This document shows, one piece after another, positions 1 to 8,801 of a stretch of DNA of 59,560 bases. Under the pieces are notes generated by a model. It was not told where the DNA came from. It was given only the letters and a program-made list of their open reading frames with translations, and ran no database searches. The position numbers and the translations under genes are program-made. The number at the start of each line of letters is the position of its first letter. The stretch's first letter is position 1. The DNA is from Opitutia bacterium (GTDB lineage: Bacteria; Verrucomicrobiota; Verrucomicrobiia; Opitutales; Seribacteraceae): positions 1-59,560 of the forward strand of contig JABGWU010000154.1 of NCBI GenBank assembly GCA_018645475.1, in the 5' to 3' direction.

Positions 1-6
1 TATTTA

Positions 7-93
7 TGGTGCCGAGAGCGAGATTTGAACTCGCACATCCATTCGGACACTAGAACCTGAATCTAGCGCGTCTACCAATTCCGCCACCTCGGC
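7..93 (-). tRNA. tRNA-Leu (anticodon CAG)
   Basis: Read on the minus strand, the sequence folds as a class II tRNA. The acceptor stem begins GCCGAGG and pairs with the 3' strand TCTCGGC. The D-arm includes GGTAGACGC, and the anticodon stem CTAGA/TCTAG encloses the loop TTCAGGT, giving anticodon CAG. A longer variable region follows, then the T-arm GCGAG-TTCAAAT-CTCGC. The discriminator base is A and the 3' CCA is encoded in the gene. CAG decodes the leucine codon CUG. The long variable region and the G(G)TAGACGC D-loop agree with the leucine family. No terminator is visible downstream. Confidence 0.97.
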
Positions 94-151
94 TTATGTT
101 TTTAATAAAACAATAAATCATATTTTGTTGCGAGAATAATATGTCCCTAGT

Positions 152-832
152 TTAAATTTTAGTCCAAGAGGGCAGCAATAAATTCTTAATTCTTTTTCCG
201 TTGGGTTGTCTTACGAGAAAGGGGTCGTTGTCGGGTGTTTCGTTTGGATCAAGTAAATCGTTTGGATCAAAAATGTGTGAGATTCTACGCGAGACGGGGC
301 ATAATATATTATCAATGGGGGGGGCTTTTGATTTCGCTAAAATGAATGTTTCCATTGGGTACCGCATGGTCTTGTATCGATCCAAGAGAGAACTCAATGC
401 CTGTGCGTTTTGATTTGTTCTATTCGAAAAGCAAAAAGCATCTGAAAAATGTGCACATCCATCTATCCAGTCTTGGAGCAAGGGATCTATTTCGTTTAAG
501 TATTCAGCATTAATGAAAGTTAGAATTCTTCCAATTTCTAATTTTTCTTGTTGGTCTATAAATTCTTTTAAAGTCTCAAATTGATCGGCTAGGTCAATTT
601 CATTAGAAAAAAATAAAAACCATTCATCAATTTTGTCAGTTTCTAAATTTTTGATTACAAATTTATTATCAGTCCACATCCAGTGAGTACCTGGTAAATC
701 AAAAAAATCTAATTTGTGGGGAAGAAGAAAAAAAGAACTAGGTTCGTCTTCAACATAGTTGATTGCATGTGCTAGCGTAGATCTACGATTAGAATTTGGG
801 GTACCGATAACAATGTGCAACACTCCTTTCAT
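152..832 (-). CDS. degenerate P-loop (CobW/G-protein-like) hypothetical protein
   Basis: A 226-residue protein that I do not recognise with certainty. Near the N-terminus, GTPNSNRRST lies where a Walker A loop would follow the first beta strand (VLHIVIG). It lacks the canonical GK[ST], so nucleotide binding may be altered or lost. Further on, RILTFINAEYLNE and a segment ending FCFSNRTN resemble the spacing of the CobW/P47K family, where the second strand ends in a VDA motif and a later strand in NKxD; the NKxD aspartate is not present. The start lies 6 nt after the aroC stop, so it is probably co-transcribed with aroC. A run of eight C residues on the coding strand (317-324) encodes part of an Ala-Pro-Pro stretch. 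The family assignment is an inference; the ORF itself is convincing from length and context. Confidence 0.7.
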   Translation of the reverse strand: MKGVLHIVIGTPNSNRRSTLAHAINYVEDEPSSFFLLPHKLDFFDLPGTHWMWTDNKFVIKNLETDKIDEWFLFFSNEIDLADQFETLKEFIDQQEKLEIGRILTFINAEYLNEIDPLLQDWIDGCAHFSDAFCFSNRTNQNAQALSSLLDRYKTMRYPMETFILAKSKAPPIDNILCPVSRRISHIFDPNDLLDPNETPDNDPFLVRQPNGKRIKNLLLPSWTKI

Positions 833-838
833 TTAACT

Positions 839-1927
839 TCAAAAAGTGAAAGACTCACATTGTGCGTGGTGTTTCATCCGATGATCAACTAAAACCAGTG
901 CACTCATTGCTTCGACAATAGGAACGGCTCGAGGTAAAACGCAGGGATCGTGCCTTCCACGCCCCATTAATTCGGTTTCCTTCCCTTTGTCATCTACTGT
1001 TTGTTGGATTTGTAAAACAGTTGCAGTTGGTTTGAACGCGACTCGAAAGTACAGTTCCTCCCCATTGGTGATCCCTCCTTGTACACCACCAGATCGATTT
1101 GATTTTGTCCTGACCATCCCATCTTTAACTTCGAATAGATCGTTGTGTTCGGATCCTTTTAAGAAAGTTCCTTGAAATCCGCTTCCAATTTCAAAACCTT
1201 TTGTTGCTGGAAGGGAAAGCATTGCCTTTCCTAAATCTGCTTCCAGACGATCAAAAACTGGCGATCCCCAACCTGCGGGCAAGCCGTTAATTCGGCATAT
1301 TATTGAACCGCCCACAGAATCTCCTTCTTTTTTCGCCTCAAGGATACATTCTTCCATTTTCATTGCGGTTTCTTGATGAGGGCAGCGGGTAGGGGAAGAT
1401 TCAACTTCATCTAATGTCGGAATTTCTTTGAGATCGGGCATTTGAATATTATGGATTCGTTCGACATAGGTTGTGATCTTAATCTGCTCTTGGTCGAGAA
1501 TTTTTTGTGCTATCGCACCTGCTGCTACTCTTGCAATTGTTTCTCTGGCTGATGATCTACCCCCACCTTCATGGTTCCTTATGCCATATTTTTGCTGATA
1601 GGTGAAATCTGCATGTGACGGGCGAAATTTTACCTTCATTTCGTCATATGCCTGGGGGCGTGCGTCCTTGTTCCTAACGAGCATCGCAATCGGTGTCCCT
1701 ATAGTTTTACCTTCGAATACTCCAGATAGAATTTCGATCTTATCCGATTCGTTTCTCGGTGTGGTCAATTTGCTTTGACCGGGGCGCCTGCGATCAAGAG
1801 CAGGTTGGATATCGTCAATAGACAGCGGGAGCCTAGGCGGGCAACCGTCTAGAACCAAACCAATTCCACCACCATGACTTTCTCCCCATGTAGAGATTTT
1901 AAATAGAGAACCAAAAGAATTACCCAT
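839..1927 (-). CDS. aroC: chorismate synthase
   Basis: Converts 5-enolpyruvylshikimate-3-phosphate to chorismate, the last shared step towards aromatic amino acids, folate and quinones, using reduced FMN. At 362 residues it has the usual length. Visible signatures are the N-terminal FG..F.I.TWGESHG block with the first active-site histidine, RRRPGQ, RPSHAD (usually RPGHAD) with the second conserved histidine, GRSSARET, the GGITNG loop, and the C-terminal [15 protein letters not shown] block. It starts with ATG and no Shine-Dalgarno motif is obvious. It is divergent from the SRP RNA gene and is followed closely by the degenerate P-loop gene. Chorismate also feeds menaquinone synthesis, for which menC and menE occur at 42-44 kb. 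Confidence 0.97.
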   Translation of the reverse strand: MGNSFGSLFKISTWGESHGGGIGLVLDGCPPRLPLSIDDIQPALDRRRPGQSKLTTPRNESDKIEILSGVFEGKTIGTPIAMLVRNKDARPQAYDEMKVKFRPSHADFTYQQKYGIRNHEGGGRSSARETIARVAAGAIAQKILDQEQIKITTYVERIHNIQMPDLKEIPTLDEVESSPTRCPHQETAMKMEECILEAKKEGDSVGGSIICRINGLPAGWGSPVFDRLEADLGKAMLSLPATKGFEIGSGFQGTFLKGSEHNDLFEVKDGMVRTKSNRSGGVQGGITNGEELYFRVAFKPTATVLQIQQTVDDKGKETELMGRGRHDPCVLPRAVPIVEAMSALVLVDHRMKHHAQCESFTF

Positions 1928-2019
1928 TATTACATTCCAAATTCATCAGGTGGAAAAACGCAAAACTAAAAGAGGTAATATTATGTATTACTAAAAATTT
2001 CTAAAGAGATTGTTTTGCG

Positions 2020-2050
2020 TTGCATTACGACCTCTATTTTTTTTTAATAA
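2020..2050 (+). promoter_or_regulatory. possible sigma70-type promoter of the SRP RNA gene
   Basis: TTGCAT (2020-2025) and TAATAA (2045-2050) resemble -35 and -10 boxes, with a rather long 19-nt spacer. The -10 box ends 6 nt before the first base of the SRP RNA stem (2057). The position fits the start of a stable RNA, but the match is inferred by eye only. Confidence 0.3.
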
Positions 2051-2056
2051 ATTTTA

Positions 2057-2152
<96 letters not shown>

Positions 2153-2241
2153 TTTTTTGTGCCCGATAATAGAAAAGTTATCTCTAATAATAAGTTTCGC
2201 TTGCCTGCTGCTTGGATCGTGACAAGAAAGGTCTATCAATT

Positions 2242-3726
2242 ATGACCAATAATGCTTATCAAGTAATTGCAAGAAGATGGCGTCCTAAACAGTTCTCTGA
2301 ATTGGTTGGCCAGGATCATGTTGTGCAGACTTTAGGCAATGCGATAAATATGGGAAGAATTGCCCATGCTTATCTTTTTGTTGGTCCGCGAGGGACCGGT
2401 AAGACAACATCGGCCCGATTATTTGCAAAGTCGATTAACTGGGAAGATGGTCCATCCTTAGAAGTTCCTGAAGATTCCGATATTGGAAATGCAATTATGG
2501 CAGGCAGGTGCCTAGATGTTATAGAAATTGATGGAGCGTCAAATAACTCGGTTGATCAGGTGCGTGACTTACGAGATGAATGTCAGTATGCACCCGCACA
2601 GTGTAGGTATAAAATTTATGTCATCGATGAAGTTCATATGCTTAGTCAGCAAGCATTTAATGCTTTATTGAAGACTCTTGAGGAACCGCCATCGCATGTG
2701 AAGTTCGTTTTTGCTACCACCGAATCCCATAAGGTTCTGCCCACGATAGTCTCACGGTGTCAGCGTTTTGAGTTTAGATCAATTCCTGCACCCTTGATTG
2801 TAAAAAAGTTGAAAGAAATCTGCGAGGCCGAATCAATAGAGGTCGAAACAGAGGCGATCGAAGCTATTGCTAGAATGGCAATGGGGGGGATGCGTGATGC
2901 ACAAAGTATTTTAGACCAAATGATTTCATTTTGTGGAAAAACAATTTCACAAAATGATGTACTTGAAGTTTACGGATTAGCTTCGAGGGAAAGAATAAGA
3001 AATCTTGCACAATATATAAATGATGCGAATTATGATTCTATAATTGAATGTACAGATTCATTTTCTATCGAGGGTATCGATTTTTACCGAGCTTTATTGG
3101 ATTTATCAGATACATTTAGAGAATTGTTACTTAAAGTATTACGTGATAAGGAATCAGCTTCAAGTTATTCTCCCGAGCAGTGCGTTCGTATTCTTGATGC
3201 ACTTCGCCAAGGCGAGGAATTAGTCAGAATGGGACTTTCAGAAAAGACAAATTTCGAAGTAACTTTATTTCGTGCAGTGGAAGCAGGCCGAAATCGCTCA
3301 ATTGACCAAGTGATTCGTAAGATTTCGGGAATGGTGCCCGCCGATGTTAAAAAAAAAGCTGAATTAAATTTTCCGACTAATACACCACTTGAAATTGCTC
3401 AACCTCGGGTTGAGAAGAATATAGTTTCTAAAGAGGCTGCTACTGATGAATTAAGAGAAGAATTGATCGTGGAAGAATCTACGCCTGTTGAAGTAGTTAA
3501 TGAAGCCGCACATAATACTGAATCAATTGCTGAGCCTGAAAATAATTCTGGCACAAAAATCGATGAAACCGTAGAAAATAGTGAAGAACCAAGGCAAGTT
3601 TTGGATCGAAAGAAAATTGAATCTAAAATTGCTGATTTACCCATTGGAATTCGGGGTGTATTGGAAGAGAAATTTCAGGCTGATTTCGTATCTATAGAGA
3701 AGATAGATATGAAAAAATTGATTTAA
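2242..3726 (+). CDS. dnaX: DNA polymerase III subunit gamma/tau
   Basis: AAA+ clamp-loader subunit that loads the sliding clamp and couples polymerases at the replication fork. The ATG at 2242 is preferred over an in-frame TTG at 2212: it follows AAAGG at a suitable distance and gives the family N-terminus [13 protein letters not shown]. Walker A is GPRGTGKTT, Walker B is YVIDEVHML, the SRC arginine-finger motif is VSRCQRF, and sensor 2 lies in [12 protein letters not shown]. Domain III and a low-complexity acidic linker follow, ending in a short tail. At 494 residues it is nearer a gamma/short-tau length than full E. coli tau. The four cysteines of the usual zinc module between Walker A and DxIEIDxAS are absent; the segment reads [17 protein letters not shown] and only one unrelated Cys ([10 protein letters not shown]) remains. 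Confidence 0.95.
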   Translation: MTNNAYQVIARRWRPKQFSELVGQDHVVQTLGNAINMGRIAHAYLFVGPRGTGKTTSARLFAKSINWEDGPSLEVPEDSDIGNAIMAGRCLDVIEIDGASNNSVDQVRDLRDECQYAPAQCRYKIYVIDEVHMLSQQAFNALLKTLEEPPSHVKFVFATTESHKVLPTIVSRCQRFEFRSIPAPLIVKKLKEICEAESIEVETEAIEAIARMAMGGMRDAQSILDQMISFCGKTISQNDVLEVYGLASRERIRNLAQYINDANYDSIIECTDSFSIEGIDFYRALLDLSDTFRELLLKVLRDKESASSYSPEQCVRILDALRQGEELVRMGLSEKTNFEVTLFRAVEAGRNRSIDQVIRKISGMVPADVKKKAELNFPTNTPLEIAQPRVEKNIVSKEAATDELREELIVEESTPVEVVNEAAHNTESIAEPENNSGTKIDETVENSEEPRQVLDRKKIESKIADLPIGIRGVLEEKFQADFVSIEKIDMKKLI

Positions 3727-3746
3727 TTAAACATCCACTAATAAAT

Positions 3747-4568
3747 CTATGAATTTGGATCGATAATCCAGCCAAATTCGTCCTCCCTAATCCACCCTTT
3801 CTTTTTTCCATCGGCACTGTTTGCGAGATACCATGTTTTCCCATTCGCTATTTGGTGAGATTTACTAACTCCGTCATTTCCGAGTCGAATGATAAGGCTT
3901 TCTCCGGGAAGAATATTTGTATTTGCCGAATTCGATTCTCCTGCAAATCGTCTAAGTGGAATTGTTTTGGAATGATTATTTTCAGTTTGTGGAAAGTGCA
4001 CGATAACTTCTCGGTAGAGTTCAGATTGTTGCTGCAAGGATAGACAAGCGGCAAAACAAGATAGTAAGCAACTAATTACCCAGCAAATTGTGAAATATAA
4101 GAAGGTTTTTTTGCTCGTTTTAAAAAAGAAAATATAAAATAATATGAGTAAGCCTGTCCAAAAAATAATGGCACATATTATAATCCAAAAAGATAGAAAA
4201 TTTGCAGAAAAATAATTACTTGCAAAACTTTGCATTGGTGGAGGCATTTTCGCCATTTCATAAGCGAAATTTAAATTTGCAGAAAGTTCAGTATCTCTAG
4301 GATTAAGAAGTAGAGCTTTTCTGAAATGTAATATTGAATGTCCATATTGTTCTTTTTTGAAATAAAGATTCGCCAGGTTTCCGTGCAAATTTGCAGAATG
4401 AGAAAGAGTTGATGCTTCTAGGTAAAGATTAATTGCTTGATCTAAGTCACCAGCAGCCTCAGTCCGGACAGCATCATAAAATAAACGATCTTCCTGTCCC
4501 CCTGCACATTGTGATCTTAAAATGAAGGCACAAATGAAAATACAATACAATTTGATCGTAAGCTTCAT
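3747..4568 (-). CDS. batE: BatE-like TPR and SH3-like membrane protein
   Basis: Last gene of the bat operon, 273 residues. It has an N-terminal signal or membrane segment (KLYCIFICAFILRSQCAG). Two to three TPR-like helix pairs follow (DLDQAINLYLEASTL, ANLHGNLANLYFKKEQ, ILHFRKALLLNPRDTEL), then two closely spaced transmembrane helices and a C-terminal SH3-like segment (KTWYLANSADGKKKGWI). This order, TPR then membrane pair then SH3b, is that of BatE proteins. Its ATG overlaps the batD stop as ATGA, so translation is probably coupled. The family is tied to envelope stress and aerotolerance in Bacteroides and Leptospira, but its molecular role is unsettled. It converges on dnaX with only 20 nt between the stops and no hairpin. 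Confidence 0.85.
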   Translation of the reverse strand: MKLTIKLYCIFICAFILRSQCAGGQEDRLFYDAVRTEAAGDLDQAINLYLEASTLSHSANLHGNLANLYFKKEQYGHSILHFRKALLLNPRDTELSANLNFAYEMAKMPPPMQSFASNYFSANFLSFWIIICAIIFWTGLLILFYIFFFKTSKKTFLYFTICWVISCLLSCFAACLSLQQQSELYREVIVHFPQTENNHSKTIPLRRFAGESNSANTNILPGESLIIRLGNDGVSKSHQIANGKTWYLANSADGKKKGWIREDEFGWIIDPNS

Positions 4569-6394
4569 CTAATTTTCTTTAGTAATCCATTGATTTTTTT
4601 AAGTTGGTCATCTAAAGATTGGGAGAATTCTTCATTTTCTGCAAACTCATGACTATCACTAATGTGAAGAATTTCTTGAATTTGAGAAATTAGACTTTCT
4701 TCGTTGTTTCCATTCTTTAATAGTGAAGAAATTTCATTATTTGAAAGTGATGATGGGTTCCCGTACTTATAAAAACTTCCAATTTCCAGGCGTATCCTTT
4801 CACGGGTCGCCCGATAAAAAAGTGTGGAGTCTTTGTACTCGATTGCTTCTTTCATTTGTTTTTTTAAGGAAGTCTGTTTTTGGCGAAAGATATCTTTTCC
4901 CGTTCGCTTTCTCTTTCTTCCATAAAAAATTAATCCACAAACGCAGATAAAGGGAATGCCTTGTGCCGCCCAGAATATAGATGAATTCAAAAGGATAGTT
5001 TTTTGAATTTCATGAACCCATTTGCCAGGTTCATTTTCAGTTTGAAAAAGGTCAGCAGTTGGAATCGAATTTGATCTTTCTTCAACTTCGAGTTCACCTC
5101 TTGTCGTATCGATCCAAGTTTCACCTGGATCAACGCGCAAGGGATGTTCCGAAGAGTTTAATGTGAAGTATTTTTCTTGAATCGGATCAAAATACGAAAA
5201 ATGTATTACTGGTATTTTTAATAAACCCGGGTTGAGCGGAGTTAGAATATATTCAAATCTTTGTTTTCCCTGATGTTTGGTTAATTCATTTCCTGCAAAG
5301 GAGAATGCGGGAGGACCAATCTTAAAGTCAGAATTTGATTCAAAAATTGGTGCAGGCATTGCTGAAAAATTTCCTTGCCCTTCGATATCAAAAAAGAATC
5401 TTACCGGATCCCCTAACGAAACTCTATCATTGTCTACAGTAGATCGAGTTGAGAGTGATCCAATCGCTCCATTAAAAGATTTTGGTCGATTTATTACAGG
5501 AAGTGATTTTACCGTTATGTTTTGCAGTTCAGATGTAACCTTGAGAGATTCCTCTCTTCCGAATCCAAAAAATGGATCATTATGGAATGGGCTAGCAAAA
5601 GGAGAGTTTCCTCTAGACTTTACGCGAACGCGAATGGAGGTATTGAATGTTATACTATGTTTCCCCGCAATCGCGGCAGTCAGTCCAATCGGCCATGAGA
5701 AAACTGTATAGGATTTGTTATACTTTGATTGGTTTCTTTTTTCCTGAGGTTGACCAAGTTCAGTAAGTGAAAAAGCATCGCCATCTTTTTGAGGAGCTCT
5801 TTCTATTCTGCTCACTGGTAATCGATCCCAAATGTAAAGATTTATTGATCCGGAAACAGTCTCTCCTTCAAATAAAAATGATCTGGGTTTTGTGAATTCT
5901 ATAAAGCAGGCTTCTTTTAATTCTGACTTTTGTTTTTCTTCGGCATTTTGCCTGATTTTATCCTGTTGATTGGGGGCGAGTACTTCTATTGTAGATGAGG
6001 GGACTTGAAGGGTGTTTGAGCCAATTTTAACTGGCCATGATGGGATAGTGTGCTTCCCCATTTTTTTTGGTTTGACCTGGAAACTTATTTCTAAGCGGAC
6101 GGAAGGAACCCCATTTCTAAAACTAGCAGAACGAAATGTTTGCGGAGAATTGGAGATTATGAGACCAGGAACTTGTGGGAGTGAGCCTTGAGGGTTTTCT
6201 TGGCTTCCGTGAATAATAACCTTGTATACGCTATTATTTGAAAGCGTTATGGAGGGAGGTTGAAAACTTGATTCAACCCTAAGGTTCTGCCCCTGTGAGT
6301 GGCAGATAAAACATGGAAAATGGGATAGGACAAGAAAGGTTATGATTAACCTAACCATTGGTAATTTGAAATGGGAAAAAAATGTATTTTTCAT
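4565..6394 (-). CDS. batD: BatD-like oxygen-tolerance/envelope protein
   Basis: A 609-residue exported protein. A signal-type hydrophobic segment (LIITFLVLSHFPCFICHS) is followed by a long beta-rich periplasmic region. That region has the repeated pattern of BatD (oxygen tolerance) proteins: SVRLEISFQVKPKKMGKHTIP, LGDPVRFFFDIEGQGNFS, FEYILTPLNPGLLKIPVI. A single transmembrane helix (SIFWAAQGIPFICVCGLIF) comes next, then a basic linker and a cytosolic helical tail of roughly 100 residues that is homologous in style to other BatD tails. It begins 4 nt after the batB stop and overlaps batE. By analogy it is expected to associate with the membrane VWA proteins BatA and BatB. Family membership is clear; its biochemical activity is not known. 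Confidence 0.88.
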   Translation of the reverse strand: MKNTFFSHFKLPMVRLIITFLVLSHFPCFICHSQGQNLRVESSFQPPSITLSNNSVYKVIIHGSQENPQGSLPQVPGLIISNSPQTFRSASFRNGVPSVRLEISFQVKPKKMGKHTIPSWPVKIGSNTLQVPSSTIEVLAPNQQDKIRQNAEEKQKSELKEACFIEFTKPRSFLFEGETVSGSINLYIWDRLPVSRIERAPQKDGDAFSLTELGQPQEKRNQSKYNKSYTVFSWPIGLTAAIAGKHSITFNTSIRVRVKSRGNSPFASPFHNDPFFGFGREESLKVTSELQNITVKSLPVINRPKSFNGAIGSLSTRSTVDNDRVSLGDPVRFFFDIEGQGNFSAMPAPIFESNSDFKIGPPAFSFAGNELTKHQGKQRFEYILTPLNPGLLKIPVIHFSYFDPIQEKYFTLNSSEHPLRVDPGETWIDTTRGELEVEERSNSIPTADLFQTENEPGKWVHEIQKTILLNSSIFWAAQGIPFICVCGLIFYGRKRKRTGKDIFRQKQTSLKKQMKEAIEYKDSTLFYRATRERIRLEIGSFYKYGNPSSLSNNEISSLLKNGNNEESLISQIQEILHISDSHEFAENEEFSQSLDDQLKKINGLLKKIR

Positions 6395-6398
6395 TTCA

Positions 6399-8801
6399 TC
6401 AATAGTCTCTTCCTGAAGTTATAGATTGAACGGCTTCAACCTCTTGTTCAAGGGGTTCACTTTTCGATTCCATTTCTTGAAGAAGCCTTTCGTACAGTGC
6501 ATTAATCTCTTCAGGTAGAGGTTGTGGTTCTGCATTTTCGTTATCTTCTTGATCCTCAGGCGGATTTGGTTGAGGTTGGTTTTGTTGGCTTGAGGAATTT
6601 TGATCTTGTTGGTTGTTGTCCTGAATCCCGAAATCGAGGTTTTCAGATTTAGATTCAAAATCAGTCCATACCAAATATGCTTTATTTTCTTCTATCGGAA
6701 AGGTGATATTTGCATCTGGGTTTTGCGGTTGAATACAAACGGAGTATTGGCCCGGGGGAACAGGCTGAGCAAAAGATCCATCTTCAGCCGGTTCAAATGC
6801 TGTCTCGTTTTGATCATATTGGAAGTTCCCATTTTGATCTAAGTATAATTTTGCTGATACATATTGTTTATCTTCAGGGTCTTTTGAGCCATTACCGTTT
6901 TCATCTTTCCACACTTGACCTTTAATAATGGGAGCTGCCCTGTATGGCATTCCTATAACTTTTTCGCCTGGTTTGTTGAGGTCTAGGTAATAGTTTTTTA
7001 CAAATGAAGGGTTTTCTGGGGGTGGTGGAGGCGGCAGCATTGGCAAAAGAAACGAATTTTGGGACTGGTTAGATTCAGCAAGTTTTGTTCCGAGTCGAAT
7101 TGAGGTCGGGTACTTGTCGGATATCCATTCAAATGAAAAAATACCTTGGTCATTACTTTGAATAATGGGTTCCGAGGTTTTATTGTGTTCGCCATTTTCA
7201 TCTTTATCCCAGTACACATAACCTTGTAGGTCGGGTTCAACTTCCTGTGGTTTTCCATCGCCATTTATGTCCCGCCAAATCTTTCCCGAAATTTTACAAA
7301 TCAGGGCATTGATCCTTTCTTGAATTTGCTTATTTAGAGATTCTAAGTTTTGTTTTGCTTTAACATTGCCGTCGATGAGGGATGAAGATTCATAATATTT
7401 GATTGATTGTTCCCAAGCTTTTCTAGCCTCAGCTATATTTCTTTCATCTAAAAATTTATTTGCCCTAATATAATATATATTACCCAATCCATTTAGAGCT
7501 TTTGCTTGGATAGCCGGATCATCTAAATTGGCGTCTAGTGAGACTTCCAAAGATTCTTCGGCATTTTGTAAATTTCCAGCCTGTAAATCAGCCAACCCTG
7601 CGTTTAAAAATAATCGCGGGTCCGTCGGATTTCCAATAGATATTGTTGCATTTATCTCAGCTTTGAAAAATTCAGCGGCTTGGGCAGGATTTCCTGATTC
7701 CAATGCTTCCTCCGCTCTCTTAACATTATCCTGCTTAAGACATCCTGAAAAGTAGAACAACAGAAAGATCGTACAAACGCTTACACTATGTGACAATGTC
7801 TTTGATAATTTTGAAGTAAGCATTTCAAGGCATAAAAAAAGAAAACCAACAAATACAAAAAAACTGTATCGATCGATAGGTAATTTTGTGGATAGTTGCT
7901 CTCGCTTCTTTTGCTGTCCAATGGACTGAAGGATTCCTAAGACTTTCGCTAAGCCTTCTCCAGTGGGACCCAGCGAAAAATATTTTCCTTGAGTCGCATC
8001 TGCGATAGCTCGTAAAGAACTTTCGTCAAGTTTCGTTATTACAGTCTGACCTTGAGGGTCACGAAGAAAGTTTCTGGCTGGTTGTCCGAGCGAGTCCATT
8101 GGGATTCTTGATCCTTCTTTTGCTCCAATTCCAATGGTGTAAATTTTTACACCATCTTTGGCAGCTTCTTTTGCTTGTTTCAATCCCTTGCCCTCAAGAT
8201 CTTCCCCGTCCGAGAGAAGGATTAAAAAGCGATCTGTATCATCTTTGGAGAATGAATGAATTGCCTCTTCAATTGGCCTAGAAATATCTGTCCCTGGTTG
8301 CTTAATTATGCCAATTTGTAAATCGTTGAGAGTTTTAGTGAATGCCTGATGATCCAAGGTTAGCGGACACTGGAGGAAGGCAGACCCGGAGAAGGCAATT
8401 AAACCGAGGCGGTCTCCCTCAACTCGATCGAGCAGATTACTAATACTTAATTTTACTCTTTCTAAACGGTTTGGACGGACATCTCTTGCAAGCATACTTT
8501 TAGATACATCCAATGCTATCAGAATATCAATCCCAGATGGTTGTGCTCTCCGCCTTTCAGACCCCCATTGCGGGCGAGCAAGACCAAGAAAAAGAAAAGT
8601 TATGCCAAGTACAAATAAGCAGAGTTTTAGAATTTGCTGCTTAAACGACAAATTCGGGGTGAGCTTCGGGAGTAATTGAAATGATGTCAGTAATTGAAGT
8701 CTATTTTGTTTGATTTTTTGACTCCAATAAAAAACCGCAAACAAACCAATTATTGTGCTTAATCCAATAAGTAAAATGTTTTGATTTGCAAAAAGGTTCA
8801 T
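6399..8801 (-). CDS. batB: BatB VWA protein fused to TPR (BatC-like) and SdrD-B-like repeats
   Basis: An 800-residue fusion. Residues 1-80 hold two transmembrane helices and the LARPQWG motif common to BatA and BatB. Residues about 88-280 are a von Willebrand A domain with an intact MIDAS (ALDVSKSM, PGTD, LLSDGED). A third membrane helix (SFFVFVGFLFLCLEML) follows, then a fourth that ends in a lipobox-like FYFSGC near residue 355. About 355-500 is TPR-like, equal to a BatC. Near residues 505-560 and 625-700 are two SdrD-B-like units, each opening with a calcium-loop motif (DINGDGKPQEVE; DENGNGSKDPED). The tail is rich in Gln, Asn, Pro and Glu. The start at 8801 overlaps the batA stop as ATGA. 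An upstream in-frame start at 8876 would overlap batA by 79 nt and is less likely. Confidence 0.9.
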   Translation of the reverse strand: MNLFANQNILLIGLSTIIGLFAVFYWSQKIKQNRLQLLTSFQLLPKLTPNLSFKQQILKLCLFVLGITFLFLGLARPQWGSERRRAQPSGIDILIALDVSKSMLARDVRPNRLERVKLSISNLLDRVEGDRLGLIAFSGSAFLQCPLTLDHQAFTKTLNDLQIGIIKQPGTDISRPIEEAIHSFSKDDTDRFLILLSDGEDLEGKGLKQAKEAAKDGVKIYTIGIGAKEGSRIPMDSLGQPARNFLRDPQGQTVITKLDESSLRAIADATQGKYFSLGPTGEGLAKVLGILQSIGQQKKREQLSTKLPIDRYSFFVFVGFLFLCLEMLTSKLSKTLSHSVSVCTIFLLFYFSGCLKQDNVKRAEEALESGNPAQAAEFFKAEINATISIGNPTDPRLFLNAGLADLQAGNLQNAEESLEVSLDANLDDPAIQAKALNGLGNIYYIRANKFLDERNIAEARKAWEQSIKYYESSSLIDGNVKAKQNLESLNKQIQERINALICKISGKIWRDINGDGKPQEVEPDLQGYVYWDKDENGEHNKTSEPIIQSNDQGIFSFEWISDKYPTSIRLGTKLAESNQSQNSFLLPMLPPPPPPENPSFVKNYYLDLNKPGEKVIGMPYRAAPIIKGQVWKDENGNGSKDPEDKQYVSAKLYLDQNGNFQYDQNETAFEPAEDGSFAQPVPPGQYSVCIQPQNPDANITFPIEENKAYLVWTDFESKSENLDFGIQDNNQQDQNSSSQQNQPQPNPPEDQEDNENAEPQPLPEEINALYERLLQEMESKSEPLEQEVEAVQSITSGRDY

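Noticed and set aside
4723-5711. Plus-strand ORFs opposite batD
   Set aside because: No start context or family features. They are antisense shadows of a well-supported gene.
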